A stretch of 64,000 nt of DNA from Phycicoccus sonneratiae (GTDB lineage: Bacteria > Actinomycetota > Actinomycetes > Actinomycetales > Dermatophilaceae): positions 248,001 through 312,000 of the forward strand of contig NZ_JAFDVD010000008.1 in the NCBI RefSeq assembly GCF_016887965.1. The letters run 5' to 3'. Position 1 is the first letter of the stretch; every line of letters begins with the position of its first letter. Positions 17,101 through 24,344 of this stretch are shown in pieces. The position numbers and the translations under genes were made by a program. A model generated the notes under the pieces. That model did not search any database. It was given only the letters and a program-made list of their open reading frames with translations, and had not been told where the DNA came from.

Positions 17101-17370
17101 CTGTCGAGCGGCCAGCAGTCGGCCGTGTGGTCGGGTGCGGGATGGCGCCCGCCGGTGGCCACCCCCGGGTACGTCAGCGGGGTCGGCTGCCAGTCGCCGA
17201 CGCGCTGCTTTGCCACTTCGTGGGACCACCTCGTCGCCTGGGACGGCACCCAGTGGGCGCGCACGTCGATGCTCGTCGGCGACGAGTGGTTCGGCAACAC
17301 CCAGATCCGCTGCGTCGGGACGGCCCAGTGCGTCGTCGCGTCGGGGACGCGCACCTGGTGGACCTCCTGA
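14104..17370 (+). CDS. Large secreted repeat protein B, paralogue of the protein at 8917
   Basis: This 1,088-residue exported protein has the same architecture as the one at 8917. A signal peptide covers residues ~1-33. Three LDTR modules start near residues 60, 188 and 318, again about 129 apart. A fibronectin-III-like segment lies at about 425-520, followed by 14 cysteine-paired repeats of ~40 residues (for example DVSCPTTTWCLAVG, ALDCTSASFCLLSS) to the very C-terminus. In two repeats the cysteines are four rather than five residues apart. ATG 14104 was chosen because it begins the signal peptide and follows AGGGGG; an in-frame GTG at 14041 would add 21 residues. The gene faces tsf across a strong terminator. 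Confidence 0.8.
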   Translation: MRARRWVRTVGAALASLALVTGAAAPLTSAAAVPPSAVRAATEDASTPGALHAVRPQRVLDTRSGFGAPAGPRAGGSTTVVPVAGRAGVPSADVAAVTLHVTVADATGNGHVTVFPSGTPLPTASTLNVWAGDVVTNLTTVPLGADGTVSLRYTGSGTVRLVADVSGWVSAGDPVDPGMTVAQAPARLLDTRTGLGAPVGAVPAGGLTRLQVTGRAGVPADVGGVTLNVTVVDPSAGGWLAVTPVDPGAGRASTSSVNFVAGRTIANAVTTALSPTGTVDLRLSPGASAHVVVDVVAHTVAGTPALPGALAPKAPQRLLDTRRDGGIVEPGDTRTVWAGGGAVLNVTAVGAARAGHVVVSAEGTGTPNVSQLTVPVGTARAALVVVPSGADGSIRLTVSSASSVHLVVDQVASLVDQFLVGSLPDPPSGLTATVGPSGVALSWPSSPGARSYEVRRLPDAATGLRTPYRGALVASGVALSATDTTAAPGASYTYAVFALDAAGDASEAAQAVAETTPLRWSSATVSPFTGTPVDVSCPTTTWCLAVGQWGHSWVWSGGSWSASGSLPPGQPGALQFRAVSCATTTSCTAALYTQQVATWSAGAWTVTDLPYGVTDVSCWAATACGLTTDAGSDSGPELLRWQDGAIASTVSVPSRAGATELSCPTSTCHFLTQRGGGVYVHRAVGSTVTTTKLATDYQGELSCATASFCMFLGSDGFRVGSGTSWSARARAEDVHGFNLFSLMDLSCPTTTTCLAVGALGGPTDANALRWNGHTWTAYGLGTGMNTERSLDCASSSSCVVVDLRGRYTRFTGSAFTSRSTFANSTGGFTGLDCTGVSACVATDSYGNVLQWSGGASWPRAVLSEGPSFLDCAGTTCMTTDPSEADWRVRRSGTWGPRVLDRVYGAYGQVVCSSSTSCFLLYSDTVRRWTGSSWGEPGSLGRDLGGTIAVDCPSSTFCLAVGEGGRSATWNGSRWSGRSTAPIDVQADAALDCTSASFCLLSSGQQSAVWSGAGWRPPVATPGYVSGVGCQSPTRCFATSWDHLVAWDGTQWARTSMLVGDEWFGNTQIRCVGTAQCVVASGTRTWWTS

Positions 17371-17405
17371 CCCGCCCGGCCGCCGGCCGACACCCCTGAC
17401 ACGGA

Positions 17406-17443
17406 CGCACGCCGCCCCCGGGAGGTCCCGGGGGCGGCGTGCG
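17406..17443. terminator. Bidirectional terminator between secreted protein B and tsf
   Basis: CGCACGCCGCCCCCGGG (17406-17422) pairs perfectly with CCCGGGGGCGGCGTGCG (17427-17443), giving a 17-bp stem and a four-base loop. It lies between two convergent genes and should stop transcription from both sides. Confidence 0.85.
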
Positions 17444-17470
17444 TGGTGGCGCTGCGGACAGCGCGGCGGC

Positions 17471-18301
17471 TCAGCTGCCGACGCGGAAGCGCGCGAAGCC
17501 GGTGGCGGTGGCGCCGGCCTCGTCGAGCACCTTGGCGACGGTCTTCTTCGGCTCCTTGGCGAATGGCTGCTCGAGGAGCACCTGCTCCTTGAAGAACCCG
17601 TTGACCCGGCCCTCGACGATCTTCGGGAGGGCGGCCTCGGGCTTGCCCTCCTCCTTCGCGGTGGCCTCGGCGACGCGACGCTCGTTCTCGACCGTCTCGG
17701 CGTCGATGTCGTCGCGGGTGAGCACGCTCGGGCTGAACGCGGCGACGTGCATCGCGACGTCGCGGGCGGTCTGCTCGTCGCCACCGGCGGTCGAGACGAG
17801 GACACCGATCTGCGCGGGCAGGTCGGGGCTCGTCTTGTGCAGGTAGGAGACGACGTTCTCGCCCTCGAGGCGGGCGACCCGCTTGACCTCGATCTTCTCG
17901 CCGATGGTGGCGTTCGCCTCGTCGAGCAGCTCCTTGACCGACTTGCCGTCGGACAGGGTGGAGTCGAGGAGCGCGTCGGCGTCGGCGGCCTTGGTGGCCA
18001 CGGCCTGCTCGAGCACCTGGTCGGCGAGGGCGCCGAAGCGCTCACCCTTGGCGACGAAGTCGGTCTCGCAGAGGACCTCGACGAGGGTGCCCTCGCCGGC
18101 GCCCGCACGGGCGGCGACGAGACCGTTGGAGGTCGTGCGCCCCTCGCGCTTGGTGACGCCCTTCTGGCCCTTGACGCGCAGGATCTCCTCGGCCTTGGCC
18201 ATGTCGCCGTCGGCCTCGTCGAGGGCCTTCTTGACGTCCATCATGCCGGCCGCGGTCTTCTCGCGGAGCGCCTTGATGTCAGCGGCGGTGTAGTTCGCCA
18301 T
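17471..18301 (-). CDS. tsf: Elongation factor Ts
   Basis: EF-Ts is the nucleotide exchange factor for EF-Tu. The 276-residue protein has the N-terminal UBA-like domain with KALREKTAAGMMDVKKALDE, the conserved core VLCETDFVAKG near residue 80, and the dimerisation and C-terminal modules ending in ARFRVGS. It lies downstream of rpsB with an 82-bp gap holding a strong hairpin. The site before ATG 18301 is weak (GGACACC). Confidence 0.97.
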   Translation of the reverse strand: MANYTAADIKALREKTAAGMMDVKKALDEADGDMAKAEEILRVKGQKGVTKREGRTTSNGLVAARAGAGEGTLVEVLCETDFVAKGERFGALADQVLEQAVATKAADADALLDSTLSDGKSVKELLDEANATIGEKIEVKRVARLEGENVVSYLHKTSPDLPAQIGVLVSTAGGDEQTARDVAMHVAAFSPSVLTRDDIDAETVENERRVAEATAKEEGKPEAALPKIVEGRVNGFFKEQVLLEQPFAKEPKKTVAKVLDEAGATATGFARFRVGS

Positions 18302-18340
18302 GGTGTCCTAACTCGCTCGGTTTCGTGGGGGGGAAGAGGA

Positions 18341-18374
18341 CGGCGGGGGCGGGCCCGGGGGCCCGCCCCCGCCG
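18341..18374 (-). terminator. Hairpin between rpsB and tsf (partial terminator or attenuator)
   Basis: CGGCGGGGGCGGGC (18341-18354) pairs with GCCCGCCCCCGCCG (18361-18374), a perfect 14-bp stem. Read on the minus strand it follows the rpsB stop and precedes tsf. It could lower tsf expression relative to rpsB or mark an mRNA-processing point. Confidence 0.6.
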
Positions 18375-18383
18375 ATCGGGACC

Positions 18384-19334
18384 TCAGGACTGCTCGGCGG
18401 TGGCCTTGTCGGCGTCGGCGTCGGCGTCGGCGGTCTCGGTGGCGGCCTCGGCGGCCGGCGCCTCCTCGGCGGCCGGAGCCTCGGCGGCTGCGTCCGCGGC
18501 CTCGGGGGCGTCCGCGGCAGCGGTCTCGCCGGCCTCGGGCGCGGTGGCCTCGGCGGCCTGGTCGGCATCACCGGCGAGGAGCTCGCGCTCCCAGTCGGCG
18601 AGGGGCTCCTCGGTGGAGCCCTCGCCCGCGGCGGCCTGGCCACCGGAGCGGCTGATGAGGCCCTCGGCGACGGCGTCGGCGATGACGCGGGTCAGGAGCG
18701 TGACCGAGCGGATGGCGTCGTCGTTGCCAGGGATCTTGTAGTCGACCTCGTCGGGGTCGCAGTTGGTGTCGAGGATCGCGATGACCGGCAGGCCGAGCTT
18801 GCGGGCCTCGTCGACGGCCAGGTGCTCCTTCTTGGTGTCGACGATCCAGACCGCCGAGGGGACCTTGGACATCGAGCGGATGCCGCCGAGGGTCTTCTCG
18901 AGCTTGTCCTTCTCGCGCTTCATCATGAGGAGCTCCTTCTTCGTGCGGCCCGAGCCGGCCACGTCGTCGAAGTTGATCTCCTCGAGCTCCTTGAGGCGCG
19001 TGAGGCGCTTGGAGATCGTCTGGAAGTTGGTGAGCATGCCACCGAGCCAGCGGTGGTTGACGTACGGCATGCCGACGCGCGTCGCCTGCTCGGCGATGGG
19101 CTCCTGGGCCTGGCGCTTGGTGCCGACGAAGAGGATGGTGCCGCCGTGGGCGACGGTCTCCTTGACGAACTCGAACGCGTTGTTGATGTACGTCACCGAC
19201 TGCTGCAGGTCGATGATGTAGATCCCGTTGCGCTCGGTCATGATGAAGCGCTTCATCTTCGGGTTCCAGCGACGGGTCTGGTGCCCGAAGTGGACGCCGC
19301 TCTCGAGGAGCTGGCGCATGGTGACGACGGCCAT
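18384..19334 (-). CDS. rpsB: 30S ribosomal protein S2
   Basis: S2 binds the platform side of the 30S subunit. The first ~245 of 316 residues are canonical: [22 protein letters not shown] at the start, then FVGTKRQAQ and the [13 protein letters not shown] region. The last ~65 residues are an Ala/Glu/Asp-rich tail not present in shorter S2 proteins but common in actinobacteria. ATG 19334 has AAGGAGAACG upstream; in-frame codons further up lie in the leader. It is the first gene of the rpsB-tsf operon. Confidence 0.97.
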   Translation of the reverse strand: MAVVTMRQLLESGVHFGHQTRRWNPKMKRFIMTERNGIYIIDLQQSVTYINNAFEFVKETVAHGGTILFVGTKRQAQEPIAEQATRVGMPYVNHRWLGGMLTNFQTISKRLTRLKELEEINFDDVAGSGRTKKELLMMKREKDKLEKTLGGIRSMSKVPSAVWIVDTKKEHLAVDEARKLGLPVIAILDTNCDPDEVDYKIPGNDDAIRSVTLLTRVIADAVAEGLISRSGGQAAAGEGSTEEPLADWERELLAGDADQAAEATAPEAGETAAADAPEAADAAAEAPAAEEAPAAEAATETADADADADKATAEQS

Positions 19335-19661
19335 CGTCGTTCTCCTTGATCTGTGGTTGTCAGTTGCGTCGGTGGTGCCCGAGCCCGTGAGGGTGGACCC
19401 ACCTGCCTGGCGCCGCGACGCACCCCGGACGACCGTGACCCCAGGGGGCCGGGTCGTCACTGCCGTGGTGCGCCCCTGCTCGGTGGACGAGCCTCGTCGC
19501 AGGGAGAGTGACGCGCGAGATGTGGCACCCGTGTGCGAGCACACGGAGGCCGTCGGACATCGTACGTCTCAGGGGGCCGGTTGCGGAAATCGGCGAGGAC
19601 GTCCGGCGGGCGCGCACACCCCCGCGCGCCGGTCGGCGGGCGGGGGTAGCGTCTCGACCTC
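19335..19661. other. Gene-free region: rpsB leader and divergent promoters
   Basis: This 327-bp stretch separates divergent rpsB and the exporter gene. It has no credible ORF. Near the right end TAGCGT (19647-19652) lies nine bases from the GTG of the exporter. On the minus strand TACGAT (19559-19564) is a possible rpsB -10, which would give a leader of over 200 bases. I could not identify an S2-binding structure by eye. Confidence 0.4.
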
Positions 19662-20918
19662 GTGAGCCGGATCCTCGACGCCATCGCCCCGCCGCGGATG
19701 GGCACGGCGTTCCGGTGGAACCTCGCCTCCTCGTGGGTGGGCCAGGTCGGTGACGGCATCGCCCTCGCGGCCGGCCCGCTGCTCGTGGCCAGCCAGACCC
19801 GCTCCCCCGTCCTCATCGCCGCCGCCGCGGTCGTCCAGCGGCTGCCCGGGCTCGTCGTCGGTCTCTACGCCGGCGCGGTCGCGGACCGGGTCGACCGGCG
19901 GCGGGTCGTCATCGCCGCCAACGTCGCCCGCGTCGTCGTCCTCGCCGTGCTCGTGGCCACCCTGCTCACCGGGGTGCTGTCGATCGGGCTCCTCCTCGGG
20001 CTGCTGCTGCTCGTCGGCACCGCGGAGGTCTTCGCCGACACCGGCTGGCGGGCCATCCTCCCGATGATCGTCGCGCCCGCCGACCTCGGCCTCGCCAACG
20101 CGCGTCAGATGTCGGGCTTCCTCGTCGCGAACCAGCTCGTCGGGCCGGCCGTCGGCGCGGCGCTGTTCGCCCTCGGCTCGGCGGTGCCGTTCGGGGTGCA
20201 GACGCTGTCGCTGCTGCTCGCGGTGGGGCTCTTCGCACGGGTCCGCCTGCCGCGGATGGAGCGCGAGCGGCCGGACCAGCACGTGGGGCGCGACATCGTT
20301 GACGGCCTACGGTGGATCGCGCACAACGCCCCGGTCCGCACGCTGACCGTCGTCATCCTCGTCTTCAACATCACGTGGGGTGCGCCGTGGGGCGTCCTCG
20401 TCTACTGGGCCCAGGAGCGGCTCGGGGTCGACTCGATCGGCTTCGGCCTGCTGACGACGGCCTCCGCGGTCGGCGGCATCGCCTCGGTCCTCTCGTACGG
20501 GTGGCTGGAGCGGCGGATCCCTCTCGCCGCGCTCATGAAGGCCTGCCTGCTCCTCGAGGTCGTCACCCACCTCGCCCTCGCGCTGACGACCGTGTGGGTC
20601 CTCGCGGTGGCCATCATGGTCGTCTTCGGGGCCTACGCGTTCGTCTGGGGCTCGCTCTCCTCGGCGGTGCGCCAGCGCGCGACGCCGCAGGAGTACCAGG
20701 GCCGGGTCGGGTCGGTCTACTGGGTGGGGTTGGTCGGCGGTCTGCTCGTCGGGCAGTTCCTCGGCGGCGTCATCGCCGAACGGTTCGGCCCGGCGGCGCC
20801 GTTCTGGTTCGCCTTCGTCGGGTCCGGGGTCACGCTGCTGCTCGTGTGGCGCCAGCTCGACCACATCGCCCACGCCGACGCGGTGGAGGGGCCGGAGGAC
20901 GAGCCCTCGCCCGCGTAG
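19662..20918 (+). CDS. MFS transporter, exporter type (12 helices)
   Basis: This 418-residue integral membrane protein has two six-helix halves. FRWNLASSWVGQVGDGIALAAGPLL opens helix 1, and the cytoplasmic loop 2-3 motif is AGAVADRVDRRRV. These fit the enterobactin/macrolide-exporter-like MFS branch. The C-terminal tail is short and acidic. GTG 19662 is preceded by TAGCGT at nine bases, so the leader is nearly absent. The aminotransferase follows after 10 bp but has its own leaderless -10. The substrate is unknown. Confidence 0.85.
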   Translation: MSRILDAIAPPRMGTAFRWNLASSWVGQVGDGIALAAGPLLVASQTRSPVLIAAAAVVQRLPGLVVGLYAGAVADRVDRRRVVIAANVARVVVLAVLVATLLTGVLSIGLLLGLLLLVGTAEVFADTGWRAILPMIVAPADLGLANARQMSGFLVANQLVGPAVGAALFALGSAVPFGVQTLSLLLAVGLFARVRLPRMERERPDQHVGRDIVDGLRWIAHNAPVRTLTVVILVFNITWGAPWGVLVYWAQERLGVDSIGFGLLTTASAVGGIASVLSYGWLERRIPLAALMKACLLLEVVTHLALALTTVWVLAVAIMVVFGAYAFVWGSLSSAVRQRATPQEYQGRVGSVYWVGLVGGLLVGQFLGGVIAERFGPAAPFWFAFVGSGVTLLLVWRQLDHIAHADAVEGPEDEPSPA

Positions 20919-20921
20919 CCT
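20916..20921 (+). promoter_or_regulatory. -10 box of a leaderless promoter (aminotransferase)
   Basis: TAGCCT overlaps the end of the exporter gene (its stop is the TAG itself) and is seven bases before the ATG at 20929. Confidence 0.5.
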
Positions 20922-20928
20922 GCGAGCC

Positions 20929-22095
20929 ATGCCCTCGATCCCCGGCCACCCCGCGCTGACCGAGTTCGGGACGACGATCTTCGCGACGATGACGCAGCTG
21001 GCGCTCGAGAAGGACGCCGTCAACCTCGGTCAGGGGTTCCCGGACACCGACGGACCCCGCGAGGTGCTCGACGCCGCGGTCGAGGCGATCCGCTCCGGGC
21101 GCAACCAGTACCCGCCGGGGCCGGGGGTCCCCGAGCTGCGGGACGCGGTCGCCGCGCACCAGGAGCGGTTCTACGGGCTGCGGGTCGACCCCGCCCGCGA
21201 GGTGCTCGTGACGGTCGGGGCGACCGAGGCCATCGCGGCCGTCGTGCTGGCGCTCGTCCGGCCGGGCGACGAGGTCGTGACGTTCGAGCCGTACTACGAC
21301 AGCTACGCGGCGACGATCGCGCTGGCCGGCGGGGTGCGGCGCACCTCCCTCCTGCGGTTCCCGGACTTCAGGGTCGACGAGGCATCGCTGCGCGCGGCGT
21401 TCTCCGAGCGCACGCGGCTGGTCCTCCTCAACACCCCGCACAACCCGACGGGGAAGGTCTTCAGCCGCGAGGAGCTCGAGCTCGTCGCCGCGCTCGCCCG
21501 CGAGCACGACGCGTGGGTGGTCACCGACGAGGTGTACGAGCACCTGACCTTCGACGGGCGGCCGCACGTGCCGATGGCGTCGCTGCCGGGGATGGCGGAG
21601 CGGACGCTCGCGATCTCCTCGGGCGGCAAGACGTTCGCGACGACGGGGTGGAAGGTCGGGTGGGTGACCGGCGCGGCCGAGGCGGTGGCGGCGGTGCGCG
21701 GGGTCAAGCAGTACCTGACCTTTGTCGGCTCGGGGCCGTTCCAGCCGGCGATCGCGGTGGGGCTCGGGCTGCCGGACGCGGTGTTCACCGGTCTCGCGAC
21801 CTCGATGGCCGGCAAGCGCGACCGGCTCGTGGCGGGGCTGCGGGCGGCCGGGTTCGCGGTGCCGGTCCCCGAGGGCGGCTACTTCGTCCTCGCCGACGCC
21901 GCGCCGCTCGGGGTGGTCGATGCCGAGACGTTCTGCCTCGAGCTGCCGGACCGGGCCGGGGTCGTCGGGGTGCCGGCGTCCGCGTTCCACGACGACCTGG
22001 AGGCGTCCCGGTCCCTCGTGCGGTTCGCCTTCTGCAAGCGCGACGAGGTCCTCGACGAGGCGTGCCGGCGCCTCGAGGCGCTGCGCGCGGGCTGA
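20929..22095 (+). CDS. PLP-dependent class I/II aminotransferase
   Basis: This is a 388-residue fold-type I aminotransferase. It shows the N-terminal LGQGFPDTDGP, the cofactor-cradling TVGATEAIAA, the substrate segment NTPHNPTGKVF, the VTDEVYEHLTF aspartate/tyrosine pair, and the Schiff-base lysine in SSGGKTFATTGWKVGW. An arginine for the substrate carboxylate is in LVRFAFCK near the C-terminus. The close family includes kynurenine/methionine aminotransferases and the actinobacterial N-succinyldiaminopimelate aminotransferase, and the sequence alone does not decide between them. It uses a leaderless start. Confidence 0.88.
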   Translation: MPSIPGHPALTEFGTTIFATMTQLALEKDAVNLGQGFPDTDGPREVLDAAVEAIRSGRNQYPPGPGVPELRDAVAAHQERFYGLRVDPAREVLVTVGATEAIAAVVLALVRPGDEVVTFEPYYDSYAATIALAGGVRRTSLLRFPDFRVDEASLRAAFSERTRLVLLNTPHNPTGKVFSREELELVAALAREHDAWVVTDEVYEHLTFDGRPHVPMASLPGMAERTLAISSGGKTFATTGWKVGWVTGAAEAVAAVRGVKQYLTFVGSGPFQPAIAVGLGLPDAVFTGLATSMAGKRDRLVAGLRAAGFAVPVPEGGYFVLADAAPLGVVDAETFCLELPDRAGVVGVPASAFHDDLEASRSLVRFAFCKRDEVLDEACRRLEALRAG

Positions 22096-22123
22096 CCGCC
22101 CGGTCGTCGGGCGCCGGCTCGTT

Positions 22124-22160
22124 CGTCCACAGGGGGCCCCGGGTTCGACGCCGTCCACAG
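22124..22160 (+). promoter_or_regulatory. Paired CGTCCACAG element upstream of the M23 peptidase
   Basis: CGTCCACAG occurs at 22124-22132 and again at 22152-22160, exactly 28 bp apart. The proximal copy begins 60 bp before the ATG at 22212. The same element with the same spacing and distance lies upstream of the yraN-comM-dprA operon. The -10 region before the start (GAGGGT-N6-ATG) is weak, so an activator is plausible. Confidence 0.6.
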
Positions 22161-22211
22161 GCGCCGGGTCGGGGGTCGCGGCCCGACCGGCCGAGCGGCG
22201 AGGGTCGGGGC

Positions 22212-22820
22212 ATGACCGGGCCCCGTCTCCTCCCCGCCCTGGCCGCCCTGGCCGCCGTCGGGCTCGCCGGCCCCTGGGTCGCGCTCGACGCGAGGGGCTC
22301 CGGGGGCGGGCTCCTGCTCGCCGGCCCGGCGGCCCCGTCGGCTGCGGCGCCCCGGGCCGGGCCAGGGTGGTCCCGCCCGCCGCCCTCCCCCGCGGCGCGC
22401 TGGCGCTGGCCGCTGGCGCCGGTGCCCCGGGTGGTCCGGCCCTTCGACGCCCCGCTGTCGTCGTGGGGTCGTGGTCACCGCGGCCTCGATCTCGCGGCCG
22501 CACCGGGCGCGGTCGTGCGCGCGGTCGAGGCCGGGACGGTGACGCACGCGGGCGTGGTCGCCGGGCGCGGCACCGTCACCGTCACGCACTCCGACGGGCT
22601 GCGCAGCACCTACGAGCCGGTCGCGGCGTCCGTCGGCGCCGGCACCGCGGTCGCGGCGGGGGACGTGCTCGGCACCCTCGAGCGGTCGGCCGGCTCGCAC
22701 TGCGGGTCGGCGGCCTGCCTCCACCTCGGGGCCCGGCGCGGGGTCGGCTACCTCGACCCGCTCCCGCTGCTCACCGGTGGTGGGAGGGTCCGGCTGCTCC
22801 CGACGGGACCCGGGCCGTGA
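22212..22820 (+). CDS. Secreted M23-family (LytM-like) peptidase
   Basis: This 202-residue exported protein has a hydrophobic N-terminus (LLPALAALAAVGLAGPWVAL) and one peptidase M23 domain. The first zinc motif is intact: His and Asp in RGHRGLDLA. In the second motif the usual HxH reads CLH (SHCGSAACLHLG); CLHWG/CLHLG is a common actinobacterial variant. The domain carries GTVTVTHSDGLRSTYE and ends YLDPLPLL. M23 enzymes cut peptidoglycan cross-links, but this variant may instead be a cell-wall hydrolase activator. The start codon is preceded by the paired element at 22124. Confidence 0.85.
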   Translation: MTGPRLLPALAALAAVGLAGPWVALDARGSGGGLLLAGPAAPSAAAPRAGPGWSRPPPSPAARWRWPLAPVPRVVRPFDAPLSSWGRGHRGLDLAAAPGAVVRAVEAGTVTHAGVVAGRGTVTVTHSDGLRSTYEPVAASVGAGTAVAAGDVLGTLERSAGSHCGSAACLHLGARRGVGYLDPLPLLTGGGRVRLLPTGPGP

Positions 22821-22877
22821 GGTGGTGCTCGCACCGGGACCGAGGGCGCGCTCCTCCGGCCGGGCCCGCGCTCCGGG

Positions 22878-24344
22878 TCAGCCGAGCAGCGGGCCGCCGC
22901 CGTGCGGGGAGTGGAGCAGGACGGCCGCCGCGTGCTGCGCGGTGGTCGTGTCGGCCGAGGCCGTCGCGTGCGGCCGCAGGACCCACCACGCCGCCGCCAC
23001 GACGACGAGCAGGACGATGGCCGCGACGAGCGCGCGACGACGGCGGGCGGTGCGGGCGCGCTCGGCCCGGCGGGCCGCCGCGCGGGTCTCGGCGCGGCTC
23101 AGGGGCGCGTCGTGGCCCTGGGCCCGCTCGGGGCGCTCGGGCACGTCGGCCTGCTGGGCCCCGTCGCCCTGCTCGGCCTCGGCGGCGAGCAGGGCCGCGG
23201 CGAAGGTCTCGGCAGGAGTACCCGAGACGTGGGGTGCGGGGTCTTCGGCGGGGGCCGGCGCGGCGGAGCGACCCGTTCGGCGCGAGGACCGGCCGCTGCC
23301 GCGGCCGGAGGCCCGGTGTCGGTCTCCGCGGCGGGGCGCGGGGTCCTCGGCCGGCGGCTCCGGCGCGGCCGGGGCGGCCGGGGTCGCGAGCGTGTCCGCG
23401 TCCGGCTCGGGGTCCATCTCCGCCGCGGCGGTGTCGGCCTCGTCGTCCTCGGCCAGCTCGCCCTCGTCCCACCACGACCGTCGGTGCGGCGCCTCGGGGG
23501 CAGGCCGGTTCTCGGTGTCGTCCACGGGGGTCGTCGCCTCGTGGTCCGTGGCCGCGGTGGCCTCGTCGACGGTCACCGGCCAGGCCTCGAAGACGGGCTC
23601 GTCGTCCACCGGCTCGCCGTCGGCCACCGGCTCGGCGGGCCAGGCGCGGAACCCGGGGTCGTCCTCCGCCTCGACCTCGGCGACGGTGTCGACGGTCCAG
23701 GACGGGTCGTCGGCGAGCACCGAGGACGCGGCAGGACGCGCCGCCTCCGGCTCGTCGTCGTCGGCGGTCGGCGCATCGGTCGCGAGCGCGTCGTCCCACC
23801 AGGAGGACCCGCTCGGCGCCTCGTCGGCCGGCGACTCGTCCTCGACTACGACCTCGGCAGACACGTCGTCGGCGAGCGCCACCTCGTCGACCGGCGACTC
23901 GTCCTCGACCACGACCTCGGCAGACACGTCGTCGGCGAGCGCCACCTCGTCGTGCGGCGCCTCGTCCTCGACCACGACCTCGGCAAGGACCTCGTCGGCG
24001 GGCACCGGCTCGAGGTTGTAGGGCCGGGGGTCCGGCGCCGGCGCGCTGTGCGCCTCGGTGGGCGCGGCCGACGGCTGGGCGTTGATGAGGTCCGCGAGGC
24101 TCGGGTGCGCCGGCGAGGGCGCCACCGGAGCGACGACCTCCTCCGGCGCCTGGTGCCGGCGACGGCCGAGGAGGCGTCCGCGGCCGCGCGCTCGAGGCTC
24201 GGGGGTGTCGTCCTCGAGCTCGGCCGGGACGTGCAGCTCGGCCGGCCCCTTGGGCTCGACGTAGAGCCGACGGACCTCGGAGATCCACTCGGAGTAGCGC
24301 GCGTCCGCGGCCGGGTCGCCGCCGCCGTCGTGGGGGTCAGGCAC
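22878..24344 (-). CDS. Acidic single-span membrane protein with a 21-residue tandem repeat
   Basis: I do not recognise this 488-residue protein. The N-terminal ~430 residues are hydrophilic and very acidic, with two SWWD(D/E) motifs and 2.7 copies of a 21-residue repeat ([18 protein letters not shown] plus three). A basic region ([16 protein letters not shown]) precedes one hydrophobic helix ([19 protein letters not shown]) near residue 450, leaving a ~35-residue tail outside; this predicts a large cytoplasmic acidic domain. GTG 24344 overlaps the xerC stop, so it is the last gene of the yraN-comM-dprA-xerC run. The composition could reflect an anchor or scaffold, but no function is proposed. 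Confidence 0.75.
   Translation of the reverse strand: MPDPHDGGGDPAADARYSEWISEVRRLYVEPKGPAELHVPAELEDDTPEPRARGRGRLLGRRRHQAPEEVVAPVAPSPAHPSLADLINAQPSAAPTEAHSAPAPDPRPYNLEPVPADEVLAEVVVEDEAPHDEVALADDVSAEVVVEDESPVDEVALADDVSAEVVVEDESPADEAPSGSSWWDDALATDAPTADDDEPEAARPAASSVLADDPSWTVDTVAEVEAEDDPGFRAWPAEPVADGEPVDDEPVFEAWPVTVDEATAATDHEATTPVDDTENRPAPEAPHRRSWWDEGELAEDDEADTAAAEMDPEPDADTLATPAAPAAPEPPAEDPAPRRGDRHRASGRGSGRSSRRTGRSAAPAPAEDPAPHVSGTPAETFAAALLAAEAEQGDGAQQADVPERPERAQGHDAPLSRAETRAAARRAERARTARRRRALVAAIVLLVVVAAAWWVLRPHATASADTTTAQHAAAVLLHSPHGGGPLLG
23831..23996 (-). repeat. 63-bp tandem repeat inside the acidic membrane-protein gene
   Basis: A 63-bp unit occurs about 2.7 times, with copies beginning near 23830, 23893 and 23956. 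The first two differ by only a few bases and the third is more diverged. It encodes the 21-residue acidic repeat. Such repeats change in number between strains. Confidence 0.75.

Noticed and set aside
14095-18108. A 1,337-codon open frame antisense to the second secreted protein and in a shifted frame through tsf
   Set aside because: It crosses two supported genes and the terminator between them and has no recognisable domain.
22124-22160. The CGTCCACAG/CTGTGGACG pairs as DnaA boxes or an origin
   Set aside because: They resemble TGTGGA cores but lack TTATCCACA matches, clustering and AT-rich sequence; fixed distances to start codons fit a promoter element better.
23831-23996. The 63-bp repeats as a CRISPR array
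   Set aside because: Units abut without unique spacers, stay in frame and encode a repeat peptide.
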